DNA from: Clostridiales bacterium
Lineage (GTDB): Bacteria; Bacillota; Clostridia; Peptostreptococcales; Anaerovoracaceae
Assembly (NCBI GenBank): GCA_015258265.1
Contig: JABZIP010000005.1
Coordinates: 1-64,000, forward strand
DNA: 64,000 bases
Direction: 5' to 3'
Shown: positions 27,991 to 36,372 of the stretch, one piece after another
Layout of the letters: the number at the start of each line of letters is the position of its first letter
Position numbering within the stretch: the first letter of the stretch is position 1
Notes under the pieces: generated by a model
Database searches by the model: none
Told to the model about the DNA's origin: nothing
The model's input: the letters and a program-made list of their open reading frames with translations, nothing else
Made by a program: the position numbers and the translations under genes

Positions 27991-29222
27991 AATTCCTCCT
28001 CTTTAAGCCCACGAAGTATCATTTTTCTGATATTTTTCATCTTATTTCCCGTTCGCTGCAGCCCTTTTTCCTTATCATACAGGAATATTTCGTTCAACAC
28101 ATAATCGGAGCCGTCATGTCCCAGTATCTCTGTAATTTCAAGCACTTTTCTACTTTTATCCGCCATTCGGCTCAAATGCACCATTACATCTATCCCTTCA
28201 ACAATCTGTCCTCTTATCGCGTCTATTGGAAAATCCGCCGCTTGCATTACCATAGTTTCAAGTCTTTTCAACATTCCCTTTACAGAATTACCATGTCCTG
28301 TAGAAAGTGAACCGTCATGCCCGGTATTAAAAGCATTCAGCATATCAAGCACTTCCTTGCCTCTCACTTCACCGACAATTATCCTGTTAGGTCGCATCCT
28401 CAGACTGCTTCTTATAAGCTGCTGCATATCGACCTCGCCCATACCCTGAACATTAGATTGTTTGCATTCCATTCGCACCAAATTCTCAATGCCGATAATT
28501 TGAAGCTCCGCAGCATCTTCTATAGTTATCACTCGCTCATCCTTCGGAATATACGACGAAAGCACATTAAGCATGCTCGTTTTGCCGCTTCCTGTTCCTC
28601 CACTTATAAAAACATTCGAACCGAACCTCACCAATTTTTCCAAAAAATCAGCAGCCTCTTCCGTAATGCTTCCAAACCCTATCATATCTTTCATATCATA
28701 GGCTTTCTCAGGAAATCTCCTAATCGTAAGCGCAGGTCCGTTCAGCGCCACATTCTTATAAACGGCATTCACCCTTGATCCGTCTAAAAGTCTGGCATCT
28801 ACTATAGGATTTAATTCGTTTATCTCTCTGTGGACTCTCGCCGCTATCCTCCTAATGATTTCCTCGAGCTCCTCAACATTCGAAAAACTTTTCCCCGTAT
28901 TTATAAGAGTACCGTCGCGCTCCACAAAAATGTTTTCCGTGCCGTTCACCATTATCTCCGTAACTTTCTTATCTTCCGTAAATGGATACAATAGTCCGAC
29001 ATCGCAGCGAACCGAAAAGTAAACTTGCCTAATCAGATTGTCTTTTTCTCGAAAATTCAAATCTTTCGTAAGCTCACTGTCAAGCAATAATCTTTCGATA
29101 AATTCAAATGCCGCTTCTTCGCTTTCAAAACTTTCGCCGACACTCATGGCTTTCCTCACAAAAGAGAGTGCCTCAGTCCTGACCTCATTATCAAGTTTCA
29201 CCATTCCGTAATCCAAATCCAT
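27972..29222 (-). CDS. cpaF: Tad pilus secretion ATPase CpaF/TadA
   Basis: 416 residues from the preferred start. VTEIMVNGTENIFVERDG is the N-terminal domain motif; Walker A ISGGTGSGKTSMLN, the Asp box VITIEDAAELQI, Walker B NRIIVGEVRG and the His box GHDGSLSTGHGNS follow. It is the hexameric motor for pilus assembly. The frame stays open up to 29348, but that extension is not typical of CpaF and contains a strong promoter (29268-29296), so translation likely starts at 29222. Confidence 0.93.
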   Translation of the reverse strand: MDLDYGMVKLDNEVRTEALSFVRKAMSVGESFESEEAAFEFIERLLLDSELTKDLNFREKDNLIRQVYFSVRCDVGLLYPFTEDKKVTEIMVNGTENIFVERDGTLINTGKSFSNVEELEEIIRRIAARVHREINELNPIVDARLLDGSRVNAVYKNVALNGPALTIRRFPEKAYDMKDMIGFGSITEEAADFLEKLVRFGSNVFISGGTGSGKTSMLNVLSSYIPKDERVITIEDAAELQIIGIENLVRMECKQSNVQGMGEVDMQQLIRSSLRMRPNRIIVGEVRGKEVLDMLNAFNTGHDGSLSTGHGNSVKGMLKRLETMVMQAADFPIDAIRGQIVEGIDVMVHLSRMADKSRKVLEITEILGHDGSDYVLNEIFLYDKEKGLQRTGNKMKNIRKMILRGLKEEELWAKES

Positions 29223-29267
29223 AATTGCGTTTTCTTCCTTTGCTTGCAATTTATTCCTGTTATATAC

Positions 29268-29296
29268 ATAATAAAACAGCTGCAATAGAATTGCAA
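29268..29296 (-). promoter_or_regulatory. Promoter of the Tad operon
   Basis: TTGCAA (29291-29296), exactly 17 bp, then TATTAT (29268-29273), with the predicted start of transcription about 40 bases before the cpaF ATG at 29222. The -35 overlaps an imperfect inverted repeat (TTGCAAT/ATTGCAG). Confidence 0.65.
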
Positions 29297-29378
29297 CTGT
29301 TTTAATTCGACTTTTTTCGACATGCCTGTGGATAACTTCCTCCGGCATACCATTTTGGGCCTACCTTAAATCGGTAAA

Positions 29379-29762
29379 CTATTTGATTTCAGTTTTCCAA
29401 AGACCGTGCAAATTGCAGTATTCATAAACTGCCAGCGGCTTTTCACCTTCGCTTAGTAGGAACTCTGCGCACGGTTTTTCGCCGGGTTTAAGATCCTTTC
29501 TATAAGCCCCTTTGCTAGTTTCCAAATAGATGAACATAATATAATGCTCCTCAAGCATAGGATGCTCAACCTCTCCAACAACTGCTGTAACTTTGTTACC
29601 CTCAACTGTTACTACCGGTGTGTGCTTTTCCAAAGCGGCATCTACCGTATTTGCAACAAGCTCCTTCATTTCCTCACCGCAACAGACAAGTTTGTCGTTG
29701 AACTCTCCAAAAACTTCCAATATATGTCCACCGTTTGCACATTTAAAAAATTTATTTGCCAT
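29379..29762 (-). CDS. dfx: Superoxide reductase (desulfoferrodoxin type) with incomplete iron centre I
   Basis: 127 residues. The catalytic iron site is complete: EKH (45-47), H67, H73, C116 and H119 in CNLHG. It reduces superoxide to peroxide with electrons from rubredoxin-like donors in anaerobes. The N-terminal desulforedoxin domain normally has C-x2-C and a CC pair; here C8, C27 and C28 are present but the second Cys is Gly11 (KCANGGHI). So the [FeS4] centre I probably does not form normally. The start follows GGAGG. It is a separate short gene between the Tad and flavin regions. Confidence 0.92.
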   Translation of the reverse strand: MANKFFKCANGGHILEVFGEFNDKLVCCGEEMKELVANTVDAALEKHTPVVTVEGNKVTAVVGEVEHPMLEEHYIMFIYLETSKGAYRKDLKPGEKPCAEFLLSEGEKPLAVYEYCNLHGLWKTEIK

Positions 29763-29852
29763 TTTAAACCTCCATATTATCTAATGTGTTGTAACTAGTT
29801 TATACACCAATTTTCTGCACTAATAACACTAATAACGGAAGTTAATTTTTTG

Positions 29853-30482
29853 TCAATTTTGCGCACCGGCAAGAGCAGCTTTAACCGCTCCTTTGATGCC
29901 GTTTGAACTGTAAGTAGCTCCGGCAACCGCATCCACATCCGCACTTTGTGCTGCCAAGATTTTACCGATTACCGCCTTTGCATCATCGATATACGGAGAA
30001 TCCTCTTTGTGCGAAATAATACTTATTGACTTGATTGCATCCGCCTTCAATACAACCGATACCGTAATATTATCGACATATCCTTTGGCACTTCCCGTAA
30101 AAGTTCCGTCTTTGTACTTTTGCGCAGGAACTGTAGGTTCCGCCTTTTCCGGTTCGGTTTTCAATATTTCTTTCTTTTCAGGCTCTGCTTTAGCAGTTGC
30201 CGTTTTTTCCGATTCCGCCTTTACGGATTTTGATTTTTCAGCTTCATCCGCCGGCTTTGCTTCCTGTTTTTCTACCGGTTTGTCTGCAGTTTTTTCTTCC
30301 GATTTTTTTGCTTCTGCCGTAGGTTCCTCCTCTTTTTTTTGCGTTTCGCTTTCCTGCTTTTCGGAAACTGCCTTCACAGTCTCACTTTTATCCCCTTCGA
30401 TTTTATCAGTTTTTTCACAACCCGACAAAAATACGCTTACACAGATTGCCAGCACAAATACCAACAACTTGACTTTTTTCAT
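29853..30482 (-). CDS. FMN-binding domain lipoprotein
   Basis: 209 residues from the ATG at 30482, which follows GGAGGAG. A lipoprotein signal ends in VFLSGCEKT. Residues about 30-120 are a Glu/Lys/Ala/Pro-rich linker. The C-terminal 85 residues are one FMN_bind domain: YKDGTFTGSAKGYVDNITV, then DAVAGATYSSNGIKGAV with the predicted flavinylated Thr. The Ser before GAT in the usual D-x-x-S-G-A-T motif is Ala here. This is the layout of PplA-like electron carriers. It is directly downstream of a ferric-reductase-like membrane gene. Confidence 0.9.
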   Translation of the reverse strand: MKKVKLLVFVLAICVSVFLSGCEKTDKIEGDKSETVKAVSEKQESETQKKEEEPTAEAKKSEEKTADKPVEKQEAKPADEAEKSKSVKAESEKTATAKAEPEKKEILKTEPEKAEPTVPAQKYKDGTFTGSAKGYVDNITVSVVLKADAIKSISIISHKEDSPYIDDAKAVIGKILAAQSADVDAVAGATYSSNGIKGAVKAALAGAQN

Positions 30483-30567
30483 AATCTCCTCCATATACAT
30501 TTTTTAATTTCATCCACGTTTATATTTTTTATTTCATTCTTTTGCTCGCATACTTGCTTCAGAGCAC

Positions 30568-31272
30568 CTAATGTTTTTCGCTTTTTTGCCCTAGCGCCTT
30601 TCTGATTCTCAAAAATGCGTACATACCGAATACAACCGTATAAATGGCAGAGTCGATAACATAATGCCAAAATACGTCGTAATGCTCAAGTTGCCGCATT
30701 TGCAGAGCTATTGATACAAAAATCAACATTACATGAATATATATGAGCATATAGAACGGATACGCCAATCTTTGCAGTTTTTTCCAACTTTTCGCTTTCA
30801 TCTTTTTCCTTACGCTCTTAAATGATGTGATCATCAAAGGCAACATAACAGCATCCAAAACTATCGTCAGGATAGTAGCAATTACAAAAGGTGTACTCAA
30901 GCGCTCTCTTGATGTAAAAAGCCACACTATATAATTTTTCCCATAGAAAAAATTGTGCACAAGTGTCAATATACAAGCTATAATCGAAAGCTCTGCACGA
31001 ACCGACATCAGCCGTATCTTGATTTGTGTACCGTTTTTAAATATAGCAGCCCACATCACAAGTGTAAAAAGTGCAGTCGCCACTATTCCCCGTTCAAACA
31101 GCATAGATATCTCATGAAGCAGGGCATTTGTACGCATAATCTCAAAGCCTGCCGCCGATATGCAAAATATGACAAATGCACCTATGTAGTAAACAGGTGC
31201 GTATTTTTTAATAGATTTGTGCAAAAACATCACAACGGCAAGTAAAACCACCGTAGTTAAAATAAATTTCAT
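30568..31272 (-). CDS. Ferric-reductase-like transmembrane heme protein
   Basis: 234 residues with six or seven helices. His residues inside helices, in ILTLVHNFFYG (about 103-113) and FYMLIYIHVML (about 173-183), fit the heme ligands of the ferric reductase-like/MsrQ family. Such proteins move electrons across the membrane. The gene precedes an FMN-binding lipoprotein and follows the large SLH/FMN-binding proteins, so I infer that it feeds electrons to external flavin domains. No cytoplasmic flavin domain is fused, so the electron donor is unknown. Confidence 0.75.
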   Translation of the reverse strand: MKFILTTVVLLAVVMFLHKSIKKYAPVYYIGAFVIFCISAAGFEIMRTNALLHEISMLFERGIVATALFTLVMWAAIFKNGTQIKIRLMSVRAELSIIACILTLVHNFFYGKNYIVWLFTSRERLSTPFVIATILTIVLDAVMLPLMITSFKSVRKKMKAKSWKKLQRLAYPFYMLIYIHVMLIFVSIALQMRQLEHYDVFWHYVIDSAIYTVVFGMYAFLRIRKALGQKSEKH

Positions 31273-31369
31273 AGTACATCCTTATTTGTTTTATATACTT
31301 TAACTTTATAATCTTTAAATACTATAATAAAAAATTAAACTTTTTAAATTTTTGTGTTTAGTCTGCAAT

Positions 31370-31393
31370 AGGAGTGGCTGAAAAGCCACTCCT
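31370..31393. other. Strong perfect hairpin without T tract
   Basis: A 10-bp perfect stem (AGGAGTGGCT/AGCCACTCCT, loop of 4) sits 8 bases past the stop of the gene at 31401. Neither strand has a T run after it, so it may stabilise or separate transcripts instead of being a standard terminator. Confidence 0.5.
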
Positions 31394-31400
31394 AAATTTG

Positions 31401-33614
31401 TTAAGGTTTAGAAATCCATAAATCATTTTTTTCACCCAATAATTTTCTGAGTTCACCATTACCATTTAGCATGTCATCAAAGTTTTCTATATTAATACTA
31501 ATAACTATATTAGTTCCTCCTATAACTCTAACCCTTTTTATCTTTAAATCTGTATGACTTATTGCTTGCCCAGACTTATTATAAAACTGAATGTTATCGG
31601 CATTTATGCCACTTAAACTTGAACCCAAAGTTTGAAAATCTTCTTGTTTAAGTTGATATCTGGCTTTATTTTTTACTAATGTAATTTTTACTTTTTTCCC
31701 ATCCTTAGAAATTTCCAAATAATCAGGTACATTATTAGCATTCGACACATCAGCTGCCTCTATCGTTATTTTGTGTTCATAAAATACACTGTCATCTTCT
31801 TTATATGCGATTTTTAAGCTTATCTGTTTGCCTGCATCATTCGGATCATCTGTTATAACATCTCCTATATTCAAAGGTGAACCATTTTTCGTTATAGTCA
31901 AATAATTTGTGTAATTTAACTTGTTCACATTTTCGCTATATTTATCCTCATTTTCAGCAATCAATTTTACAGCAAAATCATCACCAATTTCAAATTTATC
32001 GCCTACCTTAACTTTGTTTTTTATTCCGGTAATATATTCAATGCCTATAATTTTCCTCTGCTCTTCCTCCGTAACATTCGTAAAATCTTTTTTATAATCG
32101 ATACGATATGTTTCAAATTCAAACATTTTTTCTGCATTTAAATTGTGTGTGTTTTCTTGCAACAAGGTGTCTTTCTCCGATTGTGCAACATCTATATATA
32201 GACTTCCGCTTTTTTTATGCGCATCACCTCTATAATGCTTATCGCCTACCTCTTTCAGCGTTACCCTGCTACCGTCGCTCTTGATAAGCTCGATATCCTG
32301 CAATTCTTTGTGCGCTAAATCAATTCCCACCTCGTATCGGAACTCCGAATTTTTTCCGTGGCTCACAACTATGTCTTGATAAGTAATTTCTTGCGGTGAT
32401 TTTTTATCCTTCAAAACAAGCCTTATTTTCTCAATTTGCACATATATCGGTTTTACCGAAAATTGCACTTCTTTCAAAAGCTCCATGCCGGATTCTTTGT
32501 GTTTCCAATGTATTTTATAATTTGCACGATAATTTGTATTGTCAGTTCTATTTATCGGTTTTGTAATATCTATTTTTTCGCCGTTTTTGTCGGTTACGAA
32601 TACTTCAATCCCCTCGCTGTCAAAGTCCTTGGCTTGTATCTCGCGCCCTAATTTCAGTACCGAGTTGCGATTTGATTTTGTAACGGGATTTGGTAGAGAA
32701 GTGTGCACCGGAATCAATCTGATACTTGCCGGCAAAAGCTCAATTTTCTCACCGAAATATTGCGGAACGCTCTCATACGCATGATCTGCCAAGAATTTTT
32801 CTTTTTCCTTTTCATCCGATAATGCAGCCAGCGCTTTCTTTTGCTCCGCAGTAAGCTCATGCTTTTCAAATTTACCCGGTGCATTTATCAACCAAAAGCC
32901 CTTGTATTTTTGCTGTTTTCCACTTTTCGCATCATTGAGCGCATTTTTGAAGCCTTTTCTAAAACCTTCCGCACTTTTTGTCGAACCGCTAACAGCATCA
33001 ACAATAGCACCAACACCCTTTTTCTCATTAAATTGCTCATAAATTTTCTTTAATGGTGTTTTCTTTACATAATCTACTACTCTTTCCGAACCGCCTGTAT
33101 ATTTCCAATCATCATCATCGTCCACGAAAAACTCAAGCGCCGCGTCTACAACGGTCCCCCTTGCTATGGATATTTTCGCTATATTCTTTTTAGGGAAATC
33201 GAATCCTTTATCTCCATTTTTGCTTTGTCTTTCCGCACTCGAAAATCCATACCCCTCACCGTAATATGTGCCATCTTTAAAAGTCGAATCTATTTCCGAT
33301 TCTTGCGGTGCATGATACTCTCCCAGTTTTAAATTCATAGCCTTTAATTGAGAGCCTGTTTTAACCTCAATTTCGTATTTAATTGAAGGTTCGAATATAT
33401 ACTCCCCGTTTTCATTTTTAGCTGCAAAATTTATTTTGCTCGAATCTGTATTTATTATTCGTTTTGCTATTTCACCTCTATATACAGCTTCTTTTCCTGT
33501 ATCAACCGGCTTGGCTTTTATTTTTACCTCTTCTACACTGCTCACAAGCATTTTTAGAAGTCCGGAATTTTGATCGCCTGCAACCGCCAAATCTCCCTTT
33601 TGGTTCATAGTCAA
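31401..33614 (-). pseudogene. 3' part of frameshifted SLH/FMN-binding surface protein
   Basis: The open frame gives up to 737 residues from a TTG at 33614, with no signal peptide. In frame upstream of that codon it reads SNGLVRAVENAVIAGN, the exact end of an FMN_bind domain whose front half is in the other frame. It contains a further FMN_bind domain (FKDGTYYGEGYGF to DAVSGSTKSAEGFRKGF, about residues 110-230) and then Ig-like or beta-rich extracellular repeats to the end. It is the C-terminal part of the protein begun at 34900, separated by a frameshift. It could be translated only by reinitiation or frameshifting, and would then stay inside the cell. Confidence 0.8.
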
Positions 33615-34900
33615 AGATGATTCGTCGATATTACCTGCGATAACCGCATTCTCAACAGCTCTAACCAGTCCGTTGCTCCTGATACCGCAGATATTTTCTC
33701 TGTCGATGTTATATCTGCAAATTGTTTCAATATGGAGCTTTTCACACTCGCCAAATAGCTTACATCCTCGCTATTTTCCTCTATAACAACATTTTTTATC
33801 ACATTGTCTTTTACGGTTACCTTTACATTCATCTGCCCCCTATATCCTTGCGCAGAACCTGAATACTCCTTATCCGACAATTTTTTCAGATATCTTGAAA
33901 GGTCAATACCGCTATAAAGCGCTGTCGAATGTTTTCTATTGGCGCCTGTACTTCCTACCGTTCCGATGCTCCCCTCTCCTTTTTGCTGTGATATGCAATC
34001 CTTTACAGCGTCCTTGATTGCATTGCACGAAAGAGTTGCTCCGGAAATATTGTCTATTCCTTCCACGCTTTGTTTTTCAATAATTTGTGCTATAATAGCT
34101 TTTGCTCTGCTTAAATACGAGCCTGTTTCATTGTCGGAAATTATCTTAATATCAACTATTTTCCCTTTATCAAAAAGCACCTTCAGCTTCATCGTACCGC
34201 CGTAGCCGGCTCCCGTGCCTTCAAATGCCTGCTCGTTGATATTTTTGAGTACCTCTGCCATTTTTCTTTCGCTCTTTGAAAGAATCAGAACCGCTTGTGC
34301 CCTACTTATGCCTTTCTTCGGATTCAATCTGTTAAATTCTCCGCTAATTACACCTGCTGCTACCAGTACCGATATAGCTTCCCTCGCATAATCCGATATA
34401 GCTCCCGCATCGGAAAATTTCGATATATCCGCGACTTTTTGTCCTTCTTTACCCTTTGGATAAGTGAGCCTATAAAGCATTACGAAAGCCTGTTCTCTGG
34501 TAATTGCAACTTCCGGCGACATAGTGTTCGCACCTGTCCCCTTCATGTACCCCGCCTGTAACGCCTTCGCCATGTCGGATCTGTACCATGCATTGCTACT
34601 TACATCCGTAAAATCGGATATCTTGCTGCTTTCTTCAGAAAATTGCATGATTCTGTTGATTACCGCAGCATATTCAGCTCTGCTCATATTTTTATCAGGG
34701 AATACCCTCCCGCTTTCATCTCCTTTTAGATAGCCTTTTTTGTTAAAATCTTTAAGCGTATTTACCATCCAGTGTCCATCTATGTCCGACGGCATTATAC
34801 CTTTGGCTTCCTCTGCATTTGCAGCTGTAAAAAATCCGGTCATTGATACAAATCCGAATACAAATGCAAAAGTCAAAATGGAAAGTCGTCTAATATTCAA
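33611..34900 (-). pseudogene. 5' part of frameshifted SLH/FMN-binding surface protein
   Basis: 429 residues from a TTG start (34900) behind GAGGAGG. Signal peptide 1-29, three SLH domains (about 36-78, 94-145, 157-208) for wall anchoring, an FMN_bind domain with SGATLSCNAIKDAV, and a second FMN_bind domain that runs to AVSGAT (407-410). Then the frame shifts and ends in 19 unrelated residues. The first 224 residues are identical to those of the intact paralogue at 40071. The intact ancestor of this gene plus the next would be about 1,170 residues, close to the 1,232 of the paralogue. A real mutation, phase switch or sequence error cannot be separated here. Confidence 0.85.
33672..33677 (-). 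other. Frameshift site, single AGCAAC left from probable repeat-mediated deletion
   Basis: The minus strand reads GGAGCAACGGACTGG. In frame 1 this gives G-A-T; in frame 2, S-N-G-L. The family consensus is SGATxSSNGL, so both are halves of one motif sharing AGCAAC. Loss of 13 bases (or 10) between two AGCAAC copies gives exactly this result. Confidence 0.75.
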
Positions 34901-34942
34901 TTTTGTTCCTCCTCAATATTTCATGTATTTTAGTTGTACTTT

Positions 34943-34958
34943 GTTAGCATATGCTAAC
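34943..34958. promoter_or_regulatory. Palindromic operator candidate, copy A
   Basis: GTTAGCATATGCTAAC, a perfect 16-bp palindrome. It lies about 7-22 bases downstream of the predicted transcription start, a repressor position. The same site is at 40114-40129 before the paralogue. Confidence 0.7.
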
Positions 34959-34970
34959 TATACGAAGGGA

Positions 34971-35000
34971 ATTATATCATTAGCCATAGGCAACTGTCAA
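34971..35000 (-). promoter_or_regulatory. Consensus promoter of the frameshifted SLH/FMN gene
   Basis: TTGACA (34995-35000), 18-bp spacer, TATAAT (34971-34976): both hexamers are perfect sigma-A consensus. Confidence 0.85.
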
Positions 35001-35035
35001 TATTTTGAACACAAAAAAACATTTGTGTCCAAATG

Positions 35036-35083
35036 AATTTATACATGTGTAAAAAAACAGGCTTGAATAAAATTCAAACCTGT
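35036..35083. repeat. Flanking direct repeat of the DUF1016 cassette, left copy
   Basis: About 47 bp beginning AATTT-TACATGTGTAAAA and ending in the hairpin CAGGCTTGAA/TTCAAACCTG. It is repeated in the same orientation at 36281-36326, with one substitution and one A fewer. Confidence 0.85.
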
Positions 35084-35089
35084 TTTTTT
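35051..35089 (-). terminator. Intrinsic terminator after the DUF1016 gene
   Basis: Stem CAGG-TTGAA/TTCAA-CCTG with bulges, flanked by A7 on one side and a T run on the other, so it can stop transcription in both directions. Confidence 0.85.
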
Positions 35090-35102
35090 AATGCGTTTAC
35101 GC

Positions 35103-36170
35103 TCACTCCAGCTCGCGCCTGGTTCTACGCATAAACTCAACTAATTGCTCTTTGGTCGGTAAATGGAGCATATATGTCGATACAAACAACTGATTATCCA
35201 TACCTGATAAAGCATACTCGACCATCTCAGTTCCCTTATCTGTACAAAGCAGAATACCTATCGGCAAATTGTCGCCTTCTACCATTTCATTCTTTTTATA
35301 GTACGCCACATAGGAATTCAATTGCCCAAGATCCTCATGCTTGAATTCATCGTTCTTCAGTTCAATGATGACATTACAATGAAGCAACTTGTTATAGAAA
35401 ACCATATCTATGAAATAATACTTATCGTCTATTACAATTCTCTTTTGTCTGGCTTCAAAGCAGAAACCTTCACCTAGTTCAAGTATGAACTCTTGCAGAT
35501 GATCTATTAAAGCCTGTTCCAGAACTGATTCAGATACCGCATCACCCGGATTCAGTCCAAGGAATTCAAATGTAAACGGATCTTTTATTGATAATGCTGT
35601 GCTTCTGGCATTATCCTCTGACAGCTTCATCAACAACTCTGGCTTCTTACTGATTCCAGCTCGCACGAATAAATTCGTCTTAATCTGTCTGCGCAGTTCT
35701 CTAACGCTCCAATTACATTTAATCGCCTCTGCTTCATAGAAGTATCTTTCCATCGGGTCATCAAGAATCATAATTTCCCTTATGTGTGAAAACGAAAGAT
35801 TGTCAACCAGCAATTCCGGTTCCATAATAAATTCGTGCGACAATGTCGCACTTTTTTGAAAATCAAGCAACCCCAATTGGTGCGACACTGTCGCACCAAT
35901 CTGCGGATACATAACATAAAACTGTCTGCACCACTTGAATAGCGTAGAATTTAATCCCTTTTGATCGATCTGCCTCTCCAGATTGTTTAAAAGATTAGTT
36001 CCATACTCTGCTCGATCACTACCACCTTGCTCATACTCAACTATATAGTAGCCAATAGCCCAGTTCCTAAGTGTCATCAGTTTGTTAACGGCATGCTTTG
36101 CCACGTTGCCCGCCTCGTCATTGAGCTTTTTTATGCTGTCTGCAAGCGTCATGAATTTGATATCCGACAT
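35103..36170 (-). CDS. DUF1016 / YhcG-type PDDEXK nuclease-domain protein
   Basis: 355 residues. The N-terminal DUF1016 part has LRNWAIGYYIVEYEQGG and YGTNLLNNL; the C-terminal part is the PDDEXK nuclease fold with FYNKLLHCNVIIELKNDEF, where the E-x-K pair is in IELK and the Asp in FIDMVF. The family is linked to mobile and restriction regions; its exact job is unknown. AGAGGA precedes the ATG. It stands alone between two terminator-bearing direct repeats with its own promoter, between two paralogous genes, which suggests an inserted cassette. Two palindromes lie inside the coding region. Confidence 0.92.
   Translation of the reverse strand: MSDIKFMTLADSIKKLNDEAGNVAKHAVNKLMTLRNWAIGYYIVEYEQGGSDRAEYGTNLLNNLERQIDQKGLNSTLFKWCRQFYVMYPQIGATVSHQLGLLDFQKSATLSHEFIMEPELLVDNLSFSHIREIMILDDPMERYFYEAEAIKCNWSVRELRRQIKTNLFVRAGISKKPELLMKLSEDNARSTALSIKDPFTFEFLGLNPGDAVSESVLEQALIDHLQEFILELGEGFCFEARQKRIVIDDKYYFIDMVFYNKLLHCNVIIELKNDEFKHEDLGQLNSYVAYYKKNEMVEGDNLPIGILLCTDKGTEMVEYALSGMDNQLFVSTYMLHLPTKEQLVEFMRRTRRELE
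35835..35851. repeat. Palindrome inside the DUF1016 gene, copy 1
   Basis: GTGCGACA-A-TGTCGCAC, 8-bp perfect arms with a one-base centre. It shares the core TGCGACAnTGTCGCA with copy 2. Confidence 0.85.
35876..35900. repeat. Palindrome inside the DUF1016 gene, copy 2
   Basis: Perfect 12-bp arms (ATTGGTGCGACA and its complement) around one C. The centre is 49 bp from that of copy 1. Long perfect palindromes of this kind are unexpected in coding sequence. Confidence 0.9.
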
Positions 36171-36222
36171 AATGATTCCTCTCGTTTCTAATAAGAAATT
36201 TCCCTATTTCGTTTATATTTTG

Positions 36223-36251
36223 ATTATATCTTATTAGCACTCCTGTTACAA
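36223..36251 (-). promoter_or_regulatory. Promoter of the DUF1016 gene
   Basis: TTGTAA (36246-36251), 17-bp spacer, TATAAT (36223-36228), about 55 bases before the start codon. Confidence 0.7.
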
Positions 36252-36280
36252 CTACATTATCTCACGACAATCTCCAAATA

Positions 36281-36326
36281 AATTTGTACATGTGTAAAAA
36301 ACAGGCTTGAATAAAATTCAAACCTG
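36281..36326. repeat. Flanking direct repeat of the DUF1016 cassette, right copy
   Basis: Same orientation and nearly the same sequence as 35036-35083; together they enclose the DUF1016 gene and its promoter. Confidence 0.85.
36296..36326 (-). terminator. Intrinsic terminator after the 1,232-residue SLH/FMN gene
   Basis: On the minus strand CAGGTTTGAA pairs with TTCAAGCCTG (one mismatch) and a run of six T follows. It lies 46 bases past the stop. Confidence 0.82.
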
Positions 36327-36372
36327 CTCTTTAATTTTAGTTTACTGCAATTTGCTTATTGGGATTGCGCTA

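Larger units (their letters stand above)
34236..35023 (-). repeat. Long direct repeat, copy A (SLH region and promoter)
   Basis: Bases 34236-34900 match 39407-40071 without a difference that I could find, and the homology continues through the promoter to 35023/40194 with only about three changes. It encodes the signal peptide and SLH domains. Confidence 0.92.

Noticed and set aside
29327..29335. Perfect DnaA box TGTGGATAA
   Set aside because: A single box with no cluster, AT-rich unwinding region or dnaA/dnaN gene; expected by chance in 64 kb.
31370..31393. Hairpin as a rho-independent terminator
   Set aside because: The stem is strong, but there is no T run on either strand, so it is listed only as a hairpin.
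35036..36326. DUF1016 cassette as an insertion sequence or integron
   Set aside because: No transposase, integrase or terminal inverted repeats; the flanking repeats are direct and contain terminators.
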